Assembly: GCF_035083965.1 (NCBI RefSeq)
Contig: NC_089723.1
Location: forward strand, 29,763,193-29,827,192
DNA length: 64,000 nucleotides
DNA from: Branchiostoma lanceolatum
Lineage: Eukaryota > Chordata > Leptocardii > Amphioxiformes > Branchiostomatidae
Reading direction: 5' to 3'
Shown here: one piece after another, positions 59,101 to 64,000 of the stretch
How the letters are laid out: each line of letters opens with the position of its first letter
How positions within the stretch are numbered: the first letter of the stretch is position 1
Program-made: the position numbers and the translations under genes
Notes under the pieces: generated by a model
Told to the model about the DNA's origin: nothing
Seen by the model: only the letters and a program-made list of their open reading frames with translations
Databases searched by the model: none

Positions 59101-60724
59101 ATAAGCTGTGATAAATATAAAGTCCATATTCATTGTGCATAAAATGGCAAGGAATACAGTATACATGTGTATGTGTATCCACAAAGGCTATATAGTAATA
59201 CAGGTTTCCATCCGTTCGGTTAAAAATCTATACAAATGAATATACAACACTCGTTATCATCTGTCATAGATGACACCATCTTTTCTTTACCAGAATACTG
59301 ATATATGATGACTAACTGAAAGCTTAAATATGATGAAAGGAAAAAAATGGCAGGAGAAGTCATTTACCATTGAGAACAATCTACTTCCAAGTAATTTTAC
59401 ATTTCACTTTTGTTGAAGACAATGGTTTGTGTTTTTGAGGATTCATTTGTGCAAATATTTCACACAGATTCAAAGTAAAAGGAGATGGTAAACTGATGGC
59501 TCAATTTCAGTTTCAATGATTTTATCATGACGTATTTGTCAAGGTTTTTCATGAGCTCAGTACGAATGTCAGTTTGATTCTTTAAAAAATGATTTCAAAT
59601 AATAAAGTGTTATCATAGAGGATAATTTCATAATTGTGTTCTTTAGGTAGACTTTTGTTATAATACCTAATAAAAACAGTATACATTTGTTACAAACATG
59701 TTGCCGAATTATAGGAAAAGAACTTGACAATGTACAATGTACTAAGTTTGGAGAACAACATCTTTTACCATACCGTCTCCTTTTACTTAATATATAACCT
59801 CATAACAGTCTTTGGTACAATAATGATAAAGGTGTCATATTGCATCACGCCATGGTGGTACCTGCTAATAATGCTTATCATGCTGAGCCTTATAATTGTA
59901 TTTATCAGACGAATAGTGCAACTTCTGCAATAATTACATTTTGAAAAATCTACGAGATATATGTTTCTGCTACAAAATGTACAACATATACACCTTTGTA
60001 CATGATAGCCAACATGGCAAGAAAAGAATGAAAAATCAATGTACTATTCTGATAGATTGGTTTGAAAGGCACAGACACTCCCCCTGTATTTCTTCATTTT
60101 AGTTCAAGGTTGGACTTGCCAAAAGGACAGTTATACCTCAATTGGTAATGTATGTCAACAATCTTAATGCATATTTTCAAGTCTCCTATCCCAAAGCATA
60201 CCTTAGACTGTTGTAAGTTTGTAATACTGATGTGTATGACATGTATATGGCAACCTAGCGAAAGGTAATATTGTTGAGATGACCTCCTCATCTGAATATT
60301 GCATCGCCCAAATACAACAATAAACTGTAATATTGCCTAATGGTGTATACCTCAGATCAGGTACATTTGCTGAAAATGTAGGGCCAAGTGTTGCTTTGCC
60401 TGGTGGAATCTGAGGACAATGTAAATTTTAACAGTGTCCTGGGTTCAAATGACTGTAGTAGTGTGTCATTATTGCACATGCACCCATCAAATTGCTCGAA
60501 AGTAAAAATGTCCCACTCCCAGAATCAAGAAGACATATCTTTTTAAAGTGTGACACAAAGAACAGAAAAATAGTTTCACTATAATATCACAAAAACAATC
60601 AGTGCCATCCACAAGGCATGAGATAAAATTCCTATTGCATAGTATACATTTTGTGACTATACAAAATATTTGTGTACATATTTAGTGTGCCCATGATGGA
60701 CACCAGAGGACTGCCAGGTGTTCC
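56176..60724. other. Intergenic region, probably with the 3' UTR of the acidic-protein gene
   Basis: No supported exon. Near 57220-57330 a segment ending TCCAATAAAGTTCTTCAG may be a LINE tail. The AT-rich part 58398-60724 could be the 3' UTR of the minus-strand gene at 60725, with TTTATT at 58398-58403 as one possible polyadenylation signal. Confidence 0.45.
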
Positions 60725-62868
60725 TTACTCAGCTGCTGGAGCTTGTTCCTCTGTAGCTGCAGGTGCTTCTGTGGCTTCAGGTGCTGCAGCTGTAGCATAA
60801 ATAATTTTTTTCAGATTCAGATTTGATAGAAAATGTAAAGTACAATGCATGCAGTTGCTAAGGGACTGAAGTGTAGTAAACCTCAACAAAAATTATTGCA
60901 CTATCGTTTACCCAACAACATTATACTTGAACAAGTTACACATGGTCTTCTACTGCACTCATCTATTGTTACATGTTTCAACTGCAAACTCTTATGTTAT
61001 CAAGTTTGAATGCAGCTATCTTAAACGAATTTACAGTACATGTTAAGTCATTGATGCTATCATCTCTCTGTGCCAGACCTTGGTAATGTTTCGACTGCAA
61101 GACTCTTGATTCTCACCATATCTTATCAAGTTTAAGTGCTGCTGTCTTAATCAAATTTACATTATGTAGAACTGATTATTGCTATTGTCAGAAGACTTCA
61201 AAGTGTGTCTTACCTTCAGGTTCTGCCGGAGCGTCTGTAGGGGCGGGTGTCTCTTCTTTGTTCGCTTCTTCCCCACCCTCTGCTGCAGCTGGCTCTGCCG
61301 CCGGCCCTTCTGTGGCTAATGAGAACAAAACATCAAACATCAACACTCAGACGAGACAATTGAGCTGCCTGTTGAAAGCAACTGTTATGTGAAGATAGGA
61401 TCACAACCATGTTTCTGAATATATAATGAAGACCAAAGACAAGGTCTACCCTAGTTTTGTACTGACCCGGCTTCAACACAAGGACAATGCTTACTGTACA
61501 AGTTAAGCATTGTCCTTGTCTTCATGCCATACCAGTACAAAACTTTGTTAATATCTTTAACAAACACATTGTAAACACAGCAATATCAATATTTTTAGAA
61601 TACGAAATATCAAGTTTTTATGTTTTCAACAAATGAATGTATGTTCAAGTCAGTGGTCCAAAGCATTTCATCAAGGAGGTTAAAGAGGTCAAACATAATG
61701 TTTGAACTAATTTGTAGTTATTGTGATCTTCCTCCTCACTTTGAACAATGAAACCATGAAATTAGCTGAAGATTTGGAAATGACGAAATGCTTTTTCAAT
61801 AACGGTAAAACCATTTTACATGGCAATTGCATTGATTCTAACAAGATGGGGCTGAAGCATTGCTTTTAGCTAGGATTTATAGACAGGCCATTCAAAACTC
61901 GGAACAAAAACTTGGAACAGTCAGAACCAGAAATGGACTCTATAGATTAACAAACCACAAATGGACTCTATAGATTACCTATACAATTACCTAGTAGCTT
62001 TCCATGTTAATCAATTAACATGCTGTCCTAGTGTCTGGTATGCGGAAAAAAACAACAGTGGCAGTGTGTGTGGAGTGGGGGAACACATGTACATGCAAAA
62101 CAAGGGCGTCTCATTTCTTTGTTTTCTTAGCGTAGAGCTGAAGGATTCATCTGTAGGGTTTACCTGGTGCTTGTTCTGTTGACTCTGCTGCTTGTTCTGT
62201 GGATTCTGCAGGCTGTTCTGTTGATTCTGCGGGCTGTTCTGTAGATTCTGCGGGCTGTTCTGTAGTGGCAGGTGTGTCTTCTGCTGCTGGCTGCTCTGAT
62301 GTTTCTCCTGCATCTTCTGTAATCAACAAAATACACATTTGATAAGAATTGAAACACACCTCAATATTAGTACGTAACATTATAAATTGACTTTGTAGTA
62401 CGGAAACAAATAGGTTGACCTGATCCAAAAAAATTTTGTATTTCTTATTTCATTTTCATTTCTGTTTTTATAATCATCTCACTAAGTCGTGCAAAAAACA
62501 ACTTTCAGAGACAATCACACAGAGAACAATATGATGATACGAATATTATGTTTTAAGATGCTTACATGGCTAAAGAATGCAACTCTATCTTGTGCATCAC
62601 TGCTTCCAAGCACTTAAGGTGGGGCAGCTGCATTGTGCTATCTGCTATTGAAAAATCATTACACTTCGCCTCATAGGACAAAGACCTTCTTTTAATCAGT
62701 AGAAGCATTGGTGCTGGTGTAACATGATAGATGTTCTGACATGGTCTGATGTTTTTAATCTTGTCAGTGCAAACACTGTCCCACCTGGTTTGCTTTCTGT
62801 CTGTTCTGCGGGTGCATCCGACGTCCCCTCGCCTTCAGTTACCGGCTTTTCTTCATCTTTCTTCTCTT
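60725..62868 (-). CDS. Acidic Ala/Pro/Glu/Thr-rich repeat protein, 3' exons (partial)
   Basis: Not recognised. Minus-strand exons 62868-62785, 62316-62164, 61315-61214 and 60789-60725 (TAA) have AG/GT borders and all meet in phase 1, giving one open frame of about 134 residues. The sequence starts EEKKDEEKPVTEGEG, has four PAESTEQ-type heptads in tandem (in the second exon), and ends AATEEQAPAAE. It is rich in A, P, E, T and Q, strongly acidic, and has no cysteine or tryptophan, so it is predicted to be disordered. Because every exon is a multiple of three in length and phase 1-1, exons can be skipped or duplicated without frameshift. The 5' part lies beyond the window. Possible analogies are acidic tails of muscle, axonal or matrix proteins; no function is claimed. 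Confidence 0.7.
61452..61543. repeat. 92-bp hairpin element
   Basis: Outer arms AGTTTTGTACTG and CAGTACAAAACT and inner arms ACAAGGACAATGCTTA and TAAGCATTGTCCTTGT are perfect inverted repeats around a loop of about 10 bases. It lies in an intron of the acidic-protein gene. Confidence 0.75.
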
Positions 62869-64000
62869 CTGTTGAGGACAAAAGTGCATCAAATGTCACA
62901 ACAACTCGAGTGATTGCGCCATATTTACACCTTTTATCAATCATTTATAATGCCCCTCCTGTCAAGTTGTGGTATAAATCGTTATTGTTAACCATGTAGC
63001 ATGATAAACATTTACTCTCCAAACAAAGTCGTAGTTAACACACACAGGGAGGTGTATAAACATGTGACCCAAATCACTGGAGCAAGTCTGTATCCATAGT
63101 AAACATTGGTAACCATGTAAACACCCTAGCTGAGAACAAAGCCAGCTGGGCCTGAAATTGGGTGTGCATGACAGGTGGAATTTACAAGGACCAACGCAGT
63201 AACATAACAAGGTTTTCGCTCTGGTAAAATGCGAATGGTAAAGCTCTGAGTTTAGAAAGAGTGTTTTGGAGTCACGAAATTTGGTCGGATTTGAATTAAA
63301 TGGATTTAAGTTTTCATGATAATCTTATTTCCTACCGTTTTACATTACAAAAGCAAAGAAAGCACATGGCATAGACAACATAAACCCCTATGGTAGTCTT
63401 GGAGAAGGAAGGTAAGCTTAAAGGAGGCTAGGCTCTATATTAGGCTCAAGCACTGATGTTGCCATAATACAGTACTTAGCTGGGACAAAAAACACTTAAC
63501 TGTAGGCATGGTGACAACCTTCTATGCTGCACAACAATCCAAAATGGACTTCGCACTCTTTAAGTGCTACTTTGTCATACCCAAAGAATGCAAACTGACT
63601 GTAACGTTACTTCCCTTAAGAAACTTAAACAGGCCCCACTCAATCCCTTCTTTAAAACATTGCCATTAACGTTACCAGTGAGTTGATTTTATGTTCACTT
63701 GTAATCTTTTACATTGTAGTCTGAACAAAAAAGGGTTTGTTAAAGCCTGTCAGAGAAGTCTCAAGTACACACCAGGCCCACTGTATCAAACCAAGGTTTT
63801 GTTAAAACACAAACTGACAACCAACAAAACTGTCCGTGCCAAAGAGTTCAGTTGAAACAAAGGACCTTACACCCATTACAGTTGTACACCTGTTACTGAT
63901 CTATTCACCTGAACATTTGACTAACACCGTCCACTACAAAAGGGGCATTCAGTTGTTTCAACAACGTCCTTTCCCCCGCCACTTGACGGTTCTTCAGCAG
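62869..64000 (-). other. Intron or upstream region of the acidic-protein gene
   Basis: No exon can be supported. The last 40 bases on the minus strand read AEEPSSGGGK in one frame, composition like the gene, but no donor follows, so it is not called. Confidence 0.4.

Noticed and set aside
63960-64000. A fifth exon of the acidic gene at the window edge
   Set aside because: Composition is suggestive (AEEPSSGGGK on the minus strand) but no donor site follows and too little is visible.

Overview
This is invertebrate deuterostome nuclear DNA, most likely from an amphioxus (Branchiostoma). Nothing here is prokaryotic: every recognisable gene is split by GT-AG introns, and the introns and spacers are full of short inverted-repeat elements (MITEs), tRNA-derived SINEs and LINE tails. 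The proteins read like chordate orthologues (ARNT, ABHD17, mitochondrial SerRS, a FASTKD protein, SULT1-like sulfotransferases). The genus is an inference from that mix, not from a database match.

Layout: (1) 192-10013 (+) holds the last nine coding exons of ARNT, from the end of PAS-A to the stop; the bHLH part lies before the window. (2) 12059-16420 (-) is a complete six-exon SARS2, mitochondrial seryl-tRNA synthetase. (3) 17015-25353 (+) is a complete four-exon ABHD17 depalmitoylase, head-to-head with SARS2 across about 0.6 kb that probably serves as a shared promoter. (4) 31815-38586 (-) is a complete eight-exon FASTK-domain gene with a C-terminal RAP domain; one of its exon starts has been amplified into a five-unit tandem repeat. 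(5) 41853-54602 (+) is a sulfotransferase cluster: one orphan terminal exon followed by two intact six-exon genes (286 and 289 codons). (6) 60725-62868 (-) holds the last four recognisable exons of an unidentified, acidic, repeat-bearing protein whose start is beyond the window.

The reconstructed coding sequences close in frame across all exons (SARS2 524 aa, ABHD17 288 aa, FASTKD-like 727 aa, SULT-A 286 aa, SULT-B 289 aa), which is strong internal support for the splice sites chosen. The genes are not a pathway; apart from the sulfotransferase tandem they look like ordinary neighbours.

I found no evidence of an undescribed multi-gene system. The items most worth a second look are small-scale: a MITE that landed inside the stop codon of SULT-B and rebuilt it; a tandem array of splice acceptors in the FASTKD-like gene, two of whose extra acceptors stay in frame; an in-frame 30-nt microexon candidate in ARNT; and a patch of about 45 nt of sharp divergence, flanked by near identity, over the substrate-loop codons of the two sulfotransferases.
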